Part shown: positions 1 to 9,645 of the stretch, in pieces
Layout: every line of letters starts with the position of its first letter
How positions within the stretch are numbered: the first letter of the stretch is position 1
Source: Prorocentrum cordatum
Lineage: Eukaryota; Sar; Dinophyceae; Prorocentrales; Prorocentraceae
NCBI GenBank assembly: GCA_963575745.1
Contig: CAUYUJ010004313.1
Location: 433,795 to 456,294 of the forward strand
Length of the DNA: 22,500 bases
Direction: 5' to 3'
Notes under the pieces: model-generated
What the model saw: the letters and a program-made list of their open reading frames with translations, nothing else
Database searches by the model: none
Told to the model about the DNA's origin: nothing
Made by a program: the position numbers and the translations under genes

Positions 1-240
1 TGATCACTGTTCCCTATTCATATACACCCCCTCCCCCAGGCGACTGGGAGCCAACCAGGGTCAATGCGCCCCCCCCCATCCCTTGTAAAAAACGGTACAA
101 CACTTAAAACACACTGTGCTCCTACCATCCTTTGCAACAAACAATCCAAAACACACCCTGCCTCCAAATTCACAGCATGCGCAGCGAACCCGGTGCGGCC
201 TCCTCCCACCATCCCTGTCGAACCAAAAAATGAACAGTAC
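1..240. other. No gene seen; unique sequence with C-rich tracts
   Basis: Short poly-C runs occur near 30 and 68. I see no coding or RNA signal. Confidence 0.5.
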
Positions 241-242
241 AC

Positions 243-563
243 TTGGCGGCGACGGCGGCTGCGGCAGGGGCAGCGGTTGCGGCTTCTGCGGCGGTGGCGG
301 CGGGCGGGGGCGGCGGCGGCGGCGGCGGGGGCGGCGGCGGCGGCGGCGGCGACGGCGGCGGCGGCGGCGACTGCGGCGGCAGCGGTGGCGGCAGCGACTG
401 CGGCGGCGGCTGCGGCGGCGCGATTCGGCAGCGGGGGCGGCAGCGGCGGCGACGGCGGCGGCGGGCGGCGCGGTGGCGGCGGTCGCGGCGGACAGCGGCG
501 GCGGCGGCGGCGGCGCGGCAGCGGCGGCGGCGGGCGGCGGCAGCGGCGGCGGCGGCGGCGGAT
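243..563. repeat. Interrupted (CGG)n trinucleotide block
   Basis: About 320 bp of CGG/GGC triplets interrupted by GAC, GCA and CTG triplets. Every frame on both strands stays open as Ala, Gly or Arg/Pro runs, so the long ORFs here are artefacts of composition. The tract could fold into G-rich structures. Confidence 0.9.
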
Positions 564-779
564 GCTTCCCCAGTAACTGCCCATTCAAAGACGACTGCTG
601 CATATGCTGCGGCTCGGGCCAAACTCGGGTGCTACGTATGTGTTGGGAGGGCGGGTGGGAGTGAGCGAGACGGCTTGCGGGCGGGGAGGGAGACTCTTGA
701 CCCCTCCCCCTACCCCATCCCCTGGACCCGGACGGGGAGTGCCGCGAGCGGTCGGAGCGTCTACGATAACCCAAGTTGG

Positions 780-1400
780 CCCCAAGAGGGCCTCAGAGAG
801 CCCAAAATGGCCTCGAAGATGGCTTAAGATAGCGCAAGATGCCTCGAGATGGCCCCAAGATTTACCAAAAAGCCCCAAGACCGCTTCAACACGGCTCCAC
901 GTGGCCAAAAGAGCTCCCCAAGGAGGCCCCGAGGAAGCTTTAATCATTCAAAAACCTAGAAGGGGGGAACTACCTTTTTGGATTTCCCGCCTGTACGTTT
1001 CCGATGGCCTTCCGATGCTTTAAAAGCGTTCCATGAGCGCCCCAAGAGCGCTCCAAGAGGCGACTTTAGGGGCTCCCGAAGGTCAAAGCTAATTAGGGAC
1101 CCCCCTTCTTTGATCGATCTCCTCTAAGATGGCTCCAAGAGCGTTTCCAAGGCTCCGAAATGCGTCCCCAAAGGGCCATATATAAGAGGCGCCTAGACGG
1201 CCCCAAGAGGCGTCCAAGACGCCTCCAAGAGGCTCACAAGAGACCCCCAAGCGGCCTCAAGAGGATCCCTGAGGCACCCCGGACGCTCAAGAACCTCCCT
1301 GGGCCCGCCAAGAAGCCCCCCAGACACCGCAAGAAGCCTCAAAAAAACTTCCGAGGAGATTCCGAGAGGCATTCAAGACGCTTAAGGCTCTTCTGCTCGC
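780..1400 (+). repeat. ~10.5-bp degenerate array, copy D (CCAAGA orientation)
   Basis: Degenerate units near GGCCCCAAGA follow one another at 10 or 11 bp, clearest at 1198-1380 (for example GCGTCCAAGAC, GCCTCCAAGAG, GCTCACAAGAG). An A/T-richer interruption lies at about 925-1020. The same family recurs at 11140, 13480, 14085 and 18640. Confidence 0.75.
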
Positions 1401-2255
1401 ACTTTTCCTCCTCCTCAGACTGACAACAGCTCCCCTGCGAATCATTTTCGGATGGGCCAAGCACGCCCCAAGACGCTCCAGAACGACAAGGTATCCATAT
1501 GTGTTTGTGTATTTCTGTTTCTCTAAATCTGCTTACATACTTCCCTTATCTTGACACTTCGCCTGGGCATCGGTTATGGATGGGCTGGTGGGGGTACTTT
1601 TTTTTATCGCAAGCGCACCGGAAGACGCCGGGCGCTGTCAGAACGAAGCGTCAATGCAACGGCCTAAATTACGCACCAGAGCGCACAGGAGCGGGCTACG
1701 CTGCGGCTCAGGAAACGCGGAGGGCTGGTGGGGATACCCGAAGCGTCGACAATTCGAAGTTGTGTTGTGAGCCAGGTCGAGGCCGTCCTGGTTCACCGAA
1801 TCGCAGGGGAGAAAACCGGGGAACGAAAATCTGAGCATCGCTTGAGGGGCCCGCCAGCAAGGTCCACCCGCGAGAGCCCAGCAGCCAGCGGCCAGCGCTG
1901 GAGTCCAGAGCTTCCCCGACAGAACCCATGGACGAGGGCCGCGGCAGGCCCAGGGCGATCTCTGCCAAGCGCTCCGGGCTCTCAGCCCTCAGGCCCAGGC
2001 CTTACCTGCAGAGTCTTTGCAGGGCCACGTGCTCTCAGGGGCTCCGTTCGAATGGGGGCCTTGGTGCTGGAGCCGGCTTTCCGACGATGCCGGTGATGAG
2101 AAGCCAGTACCGGCACCAAGACGCTAACCACATGCCGATGATAATAAAGGGACCCCCCCCCTTCAGTGTTTAGAGTTGATTATCGTCGCCCTATACAAAA
2201 TTCAAATTGGGCGGCGAGCGCTGAGGCCGAACTTCATTATCACCTCGAAACGCTA
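1401..2255. other. No gene seen; mixed unique sequence
   Basis: Several short open frames occur in GC-rich sequence but none shows a recognisable domain. Motifs like GGTTGATTATC and CGAACTTCATTATC near 2170-2250 resemble parts of the tandem repeat that follows. Confidence 0.45.
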
Positions 2256-2261
2256 TGTTGA

Positions 2262-2289
2262 GATAGCAACATCAAGCGATGTTGCTATC
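2262..2289. repeat. Perfect hairpin: 12-bp inverted repeat, 4-nt loop
   Basis: GATAGCAACATC and its exact reverse complement GATGTTGCTATC are separated by AAGC. It sits 12 bp before the first 235-bp tandem unit and may mark the array boundary. Confidence 0.85.
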
Positions 2290-2300
2290 CCCGCGCGCGC

Positions 2301-3000
2301 CTGAACTTTTTTATCTCTGGGGTTGATTATCCATGGAAAGGGGAGCACATGAGCTACCCTACATGAGCACTTAAAAAAATCAATGTTCATAAAGCGTTTG
2401 AAAATTAAAATTGATAGATTTGGAACTTTCCATTTTTCCGTGCTTCTTATCTTCTTCTTCTTCTCTTCTTCTCTTCTTATTATTATTATAATTTCCTCTT
2501 CTTCTGTTATATTTCTATCTGTCCTCACGCTCGCCTGAACTTTTTTATCCCTGGGGTTGATTATCCATGGAAAATGAAGCACATGAGCTACCCTACACGA
2601 GCACTTAAAAAATCAATTTTCATAAAGCGTTTGTAAATTAAAATTGATAGATTTGGAACTTTGGATGTTTCCTTTCTTCGTCCTCTTCTTATTATCCTCT
2701 TCTTCTTCTGTCTTATTATTATTCTACTGTATTCTTCTTCTTTTATATTTCTCTCTGTCCCCACGCTCGCCTGAACTTTTTTATCTCTGGGGTTGAGTAT
2801 CCATGGAAATTGAGGCACATGAGCTACCCTACACGAGCACTTACAAAATCAATGTTCATAAAGCGCTTGTAAATAAAATCTAATAGATTTGAAACTCGAG
2901 ATGTTTTCTTCTCTTCGTCCGTCTCCTCCTCCTATCATTTCTTTTATGTTTTTATTATTATTATTTATTTATATATAGCTTCCTCCATTCCAGCGAGATA
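2301..3000. repeat. Three tandem ~235-bp units
   Basis: Units begin with CTGAACTTTTTTATC at 2301, 2535 and 2771 (periods 234 and 236). Each contains a GGGGTTGA-TATCCATGGAAA segment, GAGCTACCCTACA, an A/T-rich stretch and a pyrimidine-rich TCTTCTTATTATTATT tail. Minus-strand frames repeat FPWI.NPRDKKVQA, but only as a consequence of the DNA repeat. The third unit fades into TTTATTATTATTATTTATTTATATATA. Confidence 0.9.
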
Positions 3001-4340
3001 AGCCATTGTTGAGGATATTTCTATGAAAACTAAACGCCGAGGATGTCTCAAAACGTGCTCGGCTTGGTCTCCTCTTGATCATCTCTTACCTCGAGATTAT
3101 GCTGAGGTCTGCTGGGCTACTTTTATTATCTCTCCCTGAACCCCGAACTTTATTATCCCCTAGTGTTTCTTCTCACGGGCATGAGGTTACTGGAAAAGCT
3201 GGGAGCACGTTCCCTGCGGACGCCAATTGGGTGAGCAGGGGCCCTGAAGCCCGAGGGCACGCCAGGGCCGCCAAACATCGCGGGCCTCATTGAGCTCGAA
3301 GGCCGAACATTCAGACTCGTGGGGCTCGCAGGGCCCAAGGCCTCATAGTGCTCATCGGCCTCGTGGGGCTCACTGGAAGGGAAGAGGGGGGAGGGCCCGC
3401 GGCGTCCTGCGGAATCTCTCAACAGAGTCGTCAACAACCGACAGACGAGCGCGAAGACACGGACGAGAGCTTGCAACTGACGCTGGATATGCTCTGCCGC
3501 AGAAAGATCTTGATGTTGGAGCCGGGTTCCAGTGCGCCGTTACCGGGACTGGGCCTCCTCCTCGCTCCCTGCTCGCCCAGTTCCTCGCACCCTTCGCCTC
3601 CCTCCTCCTCAGTCTCCTCCGTCCACGTCCACCCCGTGCTCCCCGGCCCCGTGGAGGTTAGAACGTTGAGGCACGTCTGCCCAGGTATGCGCCCTTATGT
3701 GCTTCCAGAGACTGCCCCACTTTTGCTGGCGGCCCTGCAAAGCGCGATGTGCCTTCGACGTATGGCCCCATATGCTCGCCCGCCATGCTGAATGCTGGAG
3801 GTAAGTCTGAATACCTTTACGGTGGCCCATGTCTGATATTGCGCAACGAGATGGTGTCAATACTTCCCAGGTGCATCCAACGACCTTGCATTGCGAAGCG
3901 ATCTTCAACGTGCCGTCTATGGCAAAGACATGATACCATCCTCGACCCATGCACAGCACATCACCCATGAGACAGCGAGACACACCCCGCCAAACATCGT
4001 CCTCTACGTCCGCCTTATTCGCCTCCCTCTCCTCTCTCCCTCCTTCTACTCCCCCTCCTCCTCCTCCCCATATCCCCCTCCCTGCCCTTCCTCCTCCCCG
4101 CACCCCCTCCACGCCACCTTCTTGGTTCGGGATGTGGAGGGCGACGCCCCACAGAGATAGGGAGGAGGAAGTTTAAAAGGGGGGGACGGGGGAAGCAGGG
4201 GGACAGGGGAGGGAGGGGCAGGAAGAGGATGGACATCGGGGCAGAGGGGAGGGATTAAGCGGAAGGGACAGAGAGGAGAGTGGGAAACAGGGGAGGGAGG
4301 CAGGAGGACGACGGTCTCTGAATACCTCCGATAGCCTCTG
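3001..4340. other. No confident gene; degenerate repeat remnants and pyrimidine-rich tract
   Basis: Fragments like CGAACTTTATTATCCCC (3142) echo the preceding repeat. Around 3270-3380 a GGCCTC/GTGGGGCTC pattern recurs loosely. 3550-3640 and 4020-4115 are C/T-rich, and 4150-4310 is G/A-rich. A minus-strand stretch at 3783-4007 encodes HVFAIDGTLKIA, discussed as a weak transposase-like hint. Confidence 0.4.
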
Positions 4341-4346
4341 GACGCG

Positions 4347-4401
<55 letters not shown>

Positions 4402-4406
4402 GTGGC

Positions 4407-4437
<31 letters not shown>

Positions 4438-4448
4438 GCGGCGGCGAC
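4341..4448. repeat. (GAC)n passing into (GGC)n
   Basis: About 16 uninterrupted GAC triplets (to 4388) change abruptly into GGC triplets with occasional GAC and GGT. The junction suggests one triplet array grew or mutated from the other. Confidence 0.9.
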
Positions 4449-5548
4449 CGACTCCAGGCGAGGCTGCGCGGGCGTCGCCTGTGGCGGCAACTAGGGTCGG
4501 ATAGCTTTCCACGGCCAGCTGCCCGAAGACGATGAAGCCCACGGCTGTGCGAGGAGGGGGAAGAAGGAAAGAGAGAAGGGGGAGGAGAAGGACGCGAAGA
4601 GATTTTGATGTCGACGCGGACGCTGCCGCGCTACAGCCGAGTGATGGCGCGTCCTCCCCGAGGGGTGCAGGGCCCGGCCCATGTGCCTCCACTGGAGGCG
4701 ACCCTCAACTGCACAGACAGGGACAGCCACAAAGAGAGAGGGATCTGCACCAGCGACCTTGCTGGCCATCGCTCGGACGTCCATTCCCTGAGCTTTTTCC
4801 GGTTTCGTGCGTGGTTGTATTCGCCACATGGTCAATGATGCTCCTCGATGGTCCTCGCCGAAGGAATAATGCACACGCCCGAGCGATGCCAAGGGACAGC
4901 CACCAAGAAAGAGGGGTCTGCACCAGCGACCTGGTGCCGACAGGGCCGAGCTGGACGAAGGGCGCATGGCTCATGCCCTGCCGTCGACGCCAGCAGAAGC
5001 CCCAAGAGCCGGAGGAGCCAGCACCCCCAGCTCCCGCGGCCTCGCCCGGTGGCCGCGCGGCGAACGGGAGAGCACCGCCGCACGACCACCCGTGGGAAGG
5101 GCCGTCTCCACGCAGGCCGTTGCCATGACACGCTCGAGATTTGCTCAGACCGGCTGCGAGGAACGAGGTGCGAGGCTTCCACTCGGAGTTCACCGACCGT
5201 TCCTCCGCGCCGTCCCCGTACACGTCGTTCACCCCTAACCGTGCTCGTTTCTGATCGTGCTCGTTTCTGCTTGCTCCCGGCCCCCTAAGTGGACAGGAAG
5301 AGGCCCAGGATGGAACACTTAGAAGTGAGAGGACCCTGGCCCCCCAAGCACAAAACTCGAAGAACCCTCGAATGCTCAGAAAGTGAACCATGCTTTACCC
5401 CCTCCCGCGGCAGCGCCTCCCGGGCGGAGAGAGGCCGGCCGCCACCCGGGCGGAGAGAGGCCCGCCTCCGCCTGCCTCCCAGTCCGCGGCGGGGCTGGGG
5501 CCAGGGCGGAGGGCGAGGGCGGAGGTCCGAGGGGATGCGGAGGCAACT
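4449..5548. other. No confident gene; contains an approximate 163-bp tandem duplication
   Basis: The segment starting GGGACAGCCAC at 4730 recurs at 4893 (both continue to CTGCACCAGCGACCT with a few changes), a 163-bp offset. CGGGCGGAGAGAGGCC is duplicated near 5421 and 5448. The long minus-strand frame over 4705-5391 has no recognisable domain. Confidence 0.5.
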
Positions 5549-5598
5549 GCTGGGAGGAGGAGGAACAGGAAGAGGAGGACGACGAGGAGGAGGAGGAA

Positions 5599-5630
<32 letters not shown>

Positions 5631-5669
5631 GGAGGAGGAAAAGGAGGAGGTGAAGGAGGCAACTGCTGG
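5549..5669. repeat. (GAG)n purine tract
   Basis: About 120 bp of GAG/GGA triplets with GAA and GAC interruptions. The homopurine strand could form triplex DNA. Glu- or Gly-rich frames across it are repeat artefacts. Confidence 0.88.
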
Positions 5670-6290
5670 GAGGTCTTCGTCGGGAAGGACGAAGGAGGAT
5701 TGATCGGGGAGACGTAAGGCTCGGGCACGGGGGACTCGGGTTGGCCTGACGGGGTCAGCGAAAAAATGACGAGACCCGATCTGAAATTTGACGCGAACTC
5801 CCGCTGCAGACATCCCACGAAAACTGGACCGTCAAAATCCAATAGACGCGCTCGTCAAAAAACGTCGGCAAACCCGAGTTCCGGCTTACTCGAGTCTTAC
5901 GCGTCCCCGAATTGAGCCCCATTGGGGGGGGGCTGCTACGCCGAAGTGGGCCTCGGATTCAGCGGGATCAAGCGGGCTTTTAAGCGGGATTCAGCCGGGG
6001 CTTTAGCGGGATCAAGCGGGATGAAGCCGGACTTCGGACCCGGGCAGAATCAGAATTAGACCTCCCAGGAGTTGCATCCGAAAGGGAGGGTCGGTGGGGG
6101 AACAGGCGCGGAGGTCGAGTCGTCTGGGGTGACCTGATGATACCTTGCTCATCTTAGTCTTGCCGTGCGGGAGGGGGAGGATGGGGACGGGGAGGGGATG
6201 GAGAGGCCGCACAAAGGGGGCACCAAAGCCAATTGCGACACGGGCGAGGAATGCGAGGAGGAAAGGGAGGGGAGGGGGGGGGAGACCAGG
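5670..6290. other. No gene seen; small AGCGGGATCA minisatellite
   Basis: At about 5955-6035 AGCGGGATCAAGCGGG-like units recur five to six times with variable spacing. The rest is unremarkable; a poly-G run lies near 5926. Confidence 0.5.
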
Positions 6291-6372
6291 GGGAGGAAGA
6301 GTAAGAGGAAGAGGAAGAGGAAGAGGAAAGGAATGATGGCGATGGTGATGATGGTGATGATGGTGCTGATGG
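6291..6372. repeat. (GGAAGA)n followed by (GAT)n
   Basis: Hexanucleotide AGGAAGAGG units to about 6332 pass into GAT/GGT triplets to about 6371. Confidence 0.85.
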
Positions 6373-7515
6373 AGCGCCGGCCTGCCGGTGCAGGAGCTCG
6401 GCGAGACGAGGCTCACGGTGACGAGGGGGGACACGCTGCGAACGGTCTCTTATTCGGCGTTTCGCCATTGGGCGGAAGGGGGGGGGGGGTCTGGCTCCGG
6501 ACCTCTGCTTAGCGCGAATGATTGGAACAATGCTCTCATGGAGAGTCCTGAGGCGAAGACCCTGTGCTTACCCCACCTGCTCCTCGGAACAGGCGCCAGG
6601 AACAGCCAAGATAGACTCCACTGGTAGGGAGCCCACAAAAGGATGTACGCGCCCAGCTATGTACATGAACACGGCCCCTTGACCCGCGAGACCGGCCGCG
6701 TAATACGAACATTCGCGCCATGCGAACTCTCGAAACCAGCGTGGATTCATGTGCTTGCACGTCCTTTTTTCGCTCCTGAACTGGGGGGGGGGGGGGGCGA
6801 GGCCCCGCGCCGATCGGCAAAACAGGGCACAAGGAAACGAGCACAACACCTGCACAAACACGCTGCCTCGAGCGGCCCCCATCCGAGAGCGCGAGGCGGG
6901 CTCCCCGGGGAGCACCGGCACGGTCGGGGGCCGGGTGGCCGCGGCATGCGGCCGCGGTACAGTCGGGGCGTTGACCTAAGGAACCCCAAATAAGGAACGG
7001 GGCCCCTTTCTCCCATAAGTTGAACTTCGAATTCCCCTGGAAAACCTCAGGAAAACAGAAGGCAAACTGTAGAACCATCAAGGAACACCGAGCCCCTCCC
7101 CAACGAAAAGGGTTCCTTCTTCAGGGCCCCAGCTGTACATGCAGGATTGCGAGGCGGTCTGGAGCTCTTGTCTTTTTTGAGCTAGTTGCACTGCAGTCGG
7201 ACCCAAGACAGATGAGCATCCTTCAAGAGCACGAGACCCCCCGCTGGCCCAGACTGAAGAGCATTCGAGGGTGCCCTCCCCCGGGATGCAGAAGAACATC
7301 CAACAAGCTCGCAGAACACGAGGGTACCCTCCCCGAACCGACCTCGGTCGTATACCTCGGTACGGCTGTAACAACACCACCATGTCGGGTCGGGAACGAG
7401 TGGCGGACGCCCAGATCCTGGGCGGTTCCAAGGGGGATAGTCAGGGGCGATGCCACCTCCTCCAAGAGACGGGCCCCCCCAGGGACCCCCAGAGTCCTCC
7501 TCGATCATTGTTGGT
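6373..7515. other. No confident gene; poly-G runs
   Basis: G runs occur at about 6479-6488 and 6783-6797. Open frames on both strands have no recognisable domain, and no SL match or tRNA was seen. Confidence 0.4.
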
Positions 7516-7594
7516 CTCCTCCTGCTCCTCCTCCTCCTCCTCCTCCTCCTCCTCCTCCTCCTCCTCCTCCTCCTTCTCCTCCTCCTCCTCCTCC
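7516..7594. repeat. (CTC)n trinucleotide array
   Basis: About 26 CTC triplets with single CTG and TTC interruptions. Leu, Ser or Glu runs in overlapping frames are artefacts. Confidence 0.92.
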
Positions 7595-8330
7595 CAAGGA
7601 CGCCCAGGAGCGCCCAGAACCTCCTCGATCCTCGTTCCTCCCTTCTCCTGCTCCTTCTCCTCCTCGATCCTCGATTTCCAGAACGTGGCGCACGCTGATA
7701 TGATGATATATGAACTACGGAACCGTAGAGCTGGTGGGCGAAGCGCCACATCCACGGACCCAGGAAAGTACCCCCGACACATGGTGTCAGCGCCGCTTGA
7801 CTTGAAGCGACGGAACGCGCCGATTCTGCACTGAAGCGGGGCCCGTCGCTAACCCTGAAGGGGCCCCAGGACACACAAATAAATGTACACAAATAACAGG
7901 ATTCCCCATACTTTCCCAAATTGTCTGGGTATTTGTCTTCCCCCCATTTCCCATATTTCCCAATATTTTTCTGGGAATCGACGATGAATTGTGTCTGTGT
8001 GTGTTTTCCCTCCTGGAAACCATGCGCCTGCACCCATGTTTGCGCCTCAATGTGCCCTGGAAGCGACAGGACTGCTGTGTTACCAGCTTGCCTCTGCAAT
8101 GCTTTGCTTTATCTGGTGCCTTGTTGTTCGGGTCCTGGCCCCCACGTCCAGAAGCAGTCTGTTGAACTGCTTCGGGTTCTGAAAGCACTTGCTTGAAAAC
8201 GCCAAGAGAACGGCCCTGCCGTTCCCGGGGCAGTGACCACCCCCCAAAGGTGAGATCCCTTGCCCGTTCAACGCCCGAAATGGGTACGAGGAAAAGGAGT
8301 ACACTGCCCAACAACAAACGTTGTTCAAAA

Positions 8331-8350
8331 CCGACAGCGGCCGCTGTCGG
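8331..8350. repeat. Perfect 20-bp palindrome
   Basis: CCGACAGCGGCCGCTGTCGG is identical to its reverse complement. A smaller dyad, AACAA-ACG-TTGTT, precedes it closely. Dimer-binding site or cruciform potential only; no function is shown. Confidence 0.85.
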
Positions 8351-8572
8351 GCAGGCGGCCTTCTGTCTCGAATGGACACCGTCAGCGGCGGCGCGGACAG
8401 CGAGTCCTATTCGAAGCGACAGGAACTGTGAATGGACTTTGGCCTCTCATTCTTTCCGTACCCGTTTCGATCGTGCCGCTGGCGGCGACGGATGGAAAAG
8501 GGCCGGCCTGGCACCCATTAGAAGCCGAAGAAAGAACGAAACATGTCGGCATAAAGATGAACTTTTTGCGCT

Positions 8573-8657
8573 CAGCGCGGATGTCTTGGATCCGCGCTGG
8601 ACCCCCCTTCCTGGTGCGCGGAGCGAGCCAGGGGCGGCGCCGGGCCAGCGCGGATCC
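8573..8657. repeat. Nested inverted repeats of an AGCGCGGAT motif
   Basis: CAGCGCGGAT (8573-8582) pairs with ATCCGCGCTG (8590-8599) across 7 nt. GGATCCGCGCTGG (8588-8600) is also the exact reverse complement of CCAGCGCGGATCC (8645-8657). Three related arms could form alternative hairpins. Confidence 0.8.
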
Positions 8658-9285
8658 GAGAAATCCGCGGGGAGCGCCCAAGGTTGATGTGTGTGCCGTT
8701 GTTTCTTCTCCGATGGCGGCGGCGGAAGGAAAGGGCCGGCCTGGCACCCAGTAGAAGCCGAAGAGGCCGACCTGGTACATCACCTGGGCTAGCCAGTGGG
8801 GGGCTCTGCAGGCACGGGCGGGCGGGCGCTCGCAGGCGTGCGGCGGGCGCGGCGCCTCCGAGAGCGGAGCGGTGGCGCCGTGGCGCCGAGAGCTCGGAGC
8901 GAAGCTCGGGAAGACTCTGGCGGCGTAGCGTGGGCGTGGAACAAGGAAGACCCGGGGAGAAGCGCCCAAGACGAAGCCAGGACGAGGATAACATCGGGTG
9001 GGGATAAACCAAGAATCTCTGAGGTTCGGCGGCTCTGGAGGATGTCTCGGGCGCCGAGGCCTTCTCAGAGCGGTCTGGAACGCCCTGAGAGCGCTCTGGA
9101 ACGCTCTGGAATGGATTTGTCATCGTCCCAGCTACGTCCGAGCGCCACGGTGAGAAGAGACAAACAGCAGACGCGAGAGGGACTTGAGACTCTTTTTGTT
9201 TCGGATGGGACGGCCAGTCGCCGTTCGACACGCCACACACGTACAGCGTACCAACCTGATTCCTTAGGTCCGAGAAGCACAGGCG

Positions 9286-9330
9286 GGGTCTCGCGCCAGA
9301 GTCGCAACCGCCTCGCACGAACTTATCTGG
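9286..9330 (+). repeat. Dispersed ~45-bp repeat, copy 1
   Basis: The segment around CCAGAGTCGCAACCGCCTCG resembles 13366-13411 (CCAGAGACGCAGCCGCCTCG and flanks) in the same orientation, with scattered substitutions. Confidence 0.55.
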
Positions 9331-9645
9331 TCGATTGCACAAGGATGTTCGCGCATGTTGGAGCGAACCGCTCCTGAAAATCAAAGGAATGCATCTAATC
9401 GACTGCGCTGGCCGAAAAGGAATCTCACCTGCAAGCCAGATGATTAGCGGAATATTGGAGATGCTTGGAAGGCATTGCACCTATGGTTGTAGACTAAGTG
9501 TTAGGCATCGGAGGACATCATACAATCAACGAAGCGTTCCTTTTTGAAACGCCCAAGGGTCTCTTGGGGGCTGGTGGAGCCGTCTAAAGGACATCCTCCT
9601 CCTGGAACGCATTCGTTCTGTCCTCCGACACGCATGAAGCTCTAC

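Larger units (their letters stand above)
7595..9640. other. No confident gene; palindromes, a partial duplication and a long unassigned ORF
   Basis: A 20-bp segment, AAGGGCCGGCCTGGCACCCA, occurs at 8499-8518 and 8731-8750 with similar flanks (232-bp offset). Short CGCTCTGGAA units repeat at about 9068-9110. A 302-codon minus-strand frame (8572-9480) is the longest unassigned frame; it has no domain I recognise and crosses these repeats. Its 5' end faces the 3' end of the RgpF-like gene on the same strand, so its upper part could include 3' flanking sequence of that transcript. Confidence 0.4.

Noticed and set aside
243-563. Ala-, Gly- and Arg/Pro-rich frames of 150-240 residues
   Set aside because: CGG triplets keep all frames open; no domain or start context supports a gene.
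798-815. CCCAAAATGG, resembling the reverse complement of the spliced-leader core
   Set aside because: Only about ten bases match, followed by an insertion, and it lies in the ~10.5-bp array where similar words arise by drift.
1177-1190. CCATATATAAGAGG as a TATA box
   Set aside because: It lies inside a degenerate repeat array with no supported gene downstream, and dinoflagellate promoters are not known to rely on a canonical TATA box.
780-1400. Idea that the ~10.5-bp repeat descends from tandem SL relicts, since GGCTCAAG resembles GGCCCAAGA
   Set aside because: The SL relict period is 15 bp, not 10-11, and the shared word is too short to show descent.
3690-3810. Exon bounded by CCCAG/GTATGC and GGAG/GTAAGT splice-like sites
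   Set aside because: No frame between them resembles a known protein, and short splice-like words are frequent by chance.
8572-9480. 302-codon minus-strand frame
   Set aside because: It has no recognisable domain, crosses inverted repeats and a partial duplication, and lies in GC-rich DNA where long frames are common.
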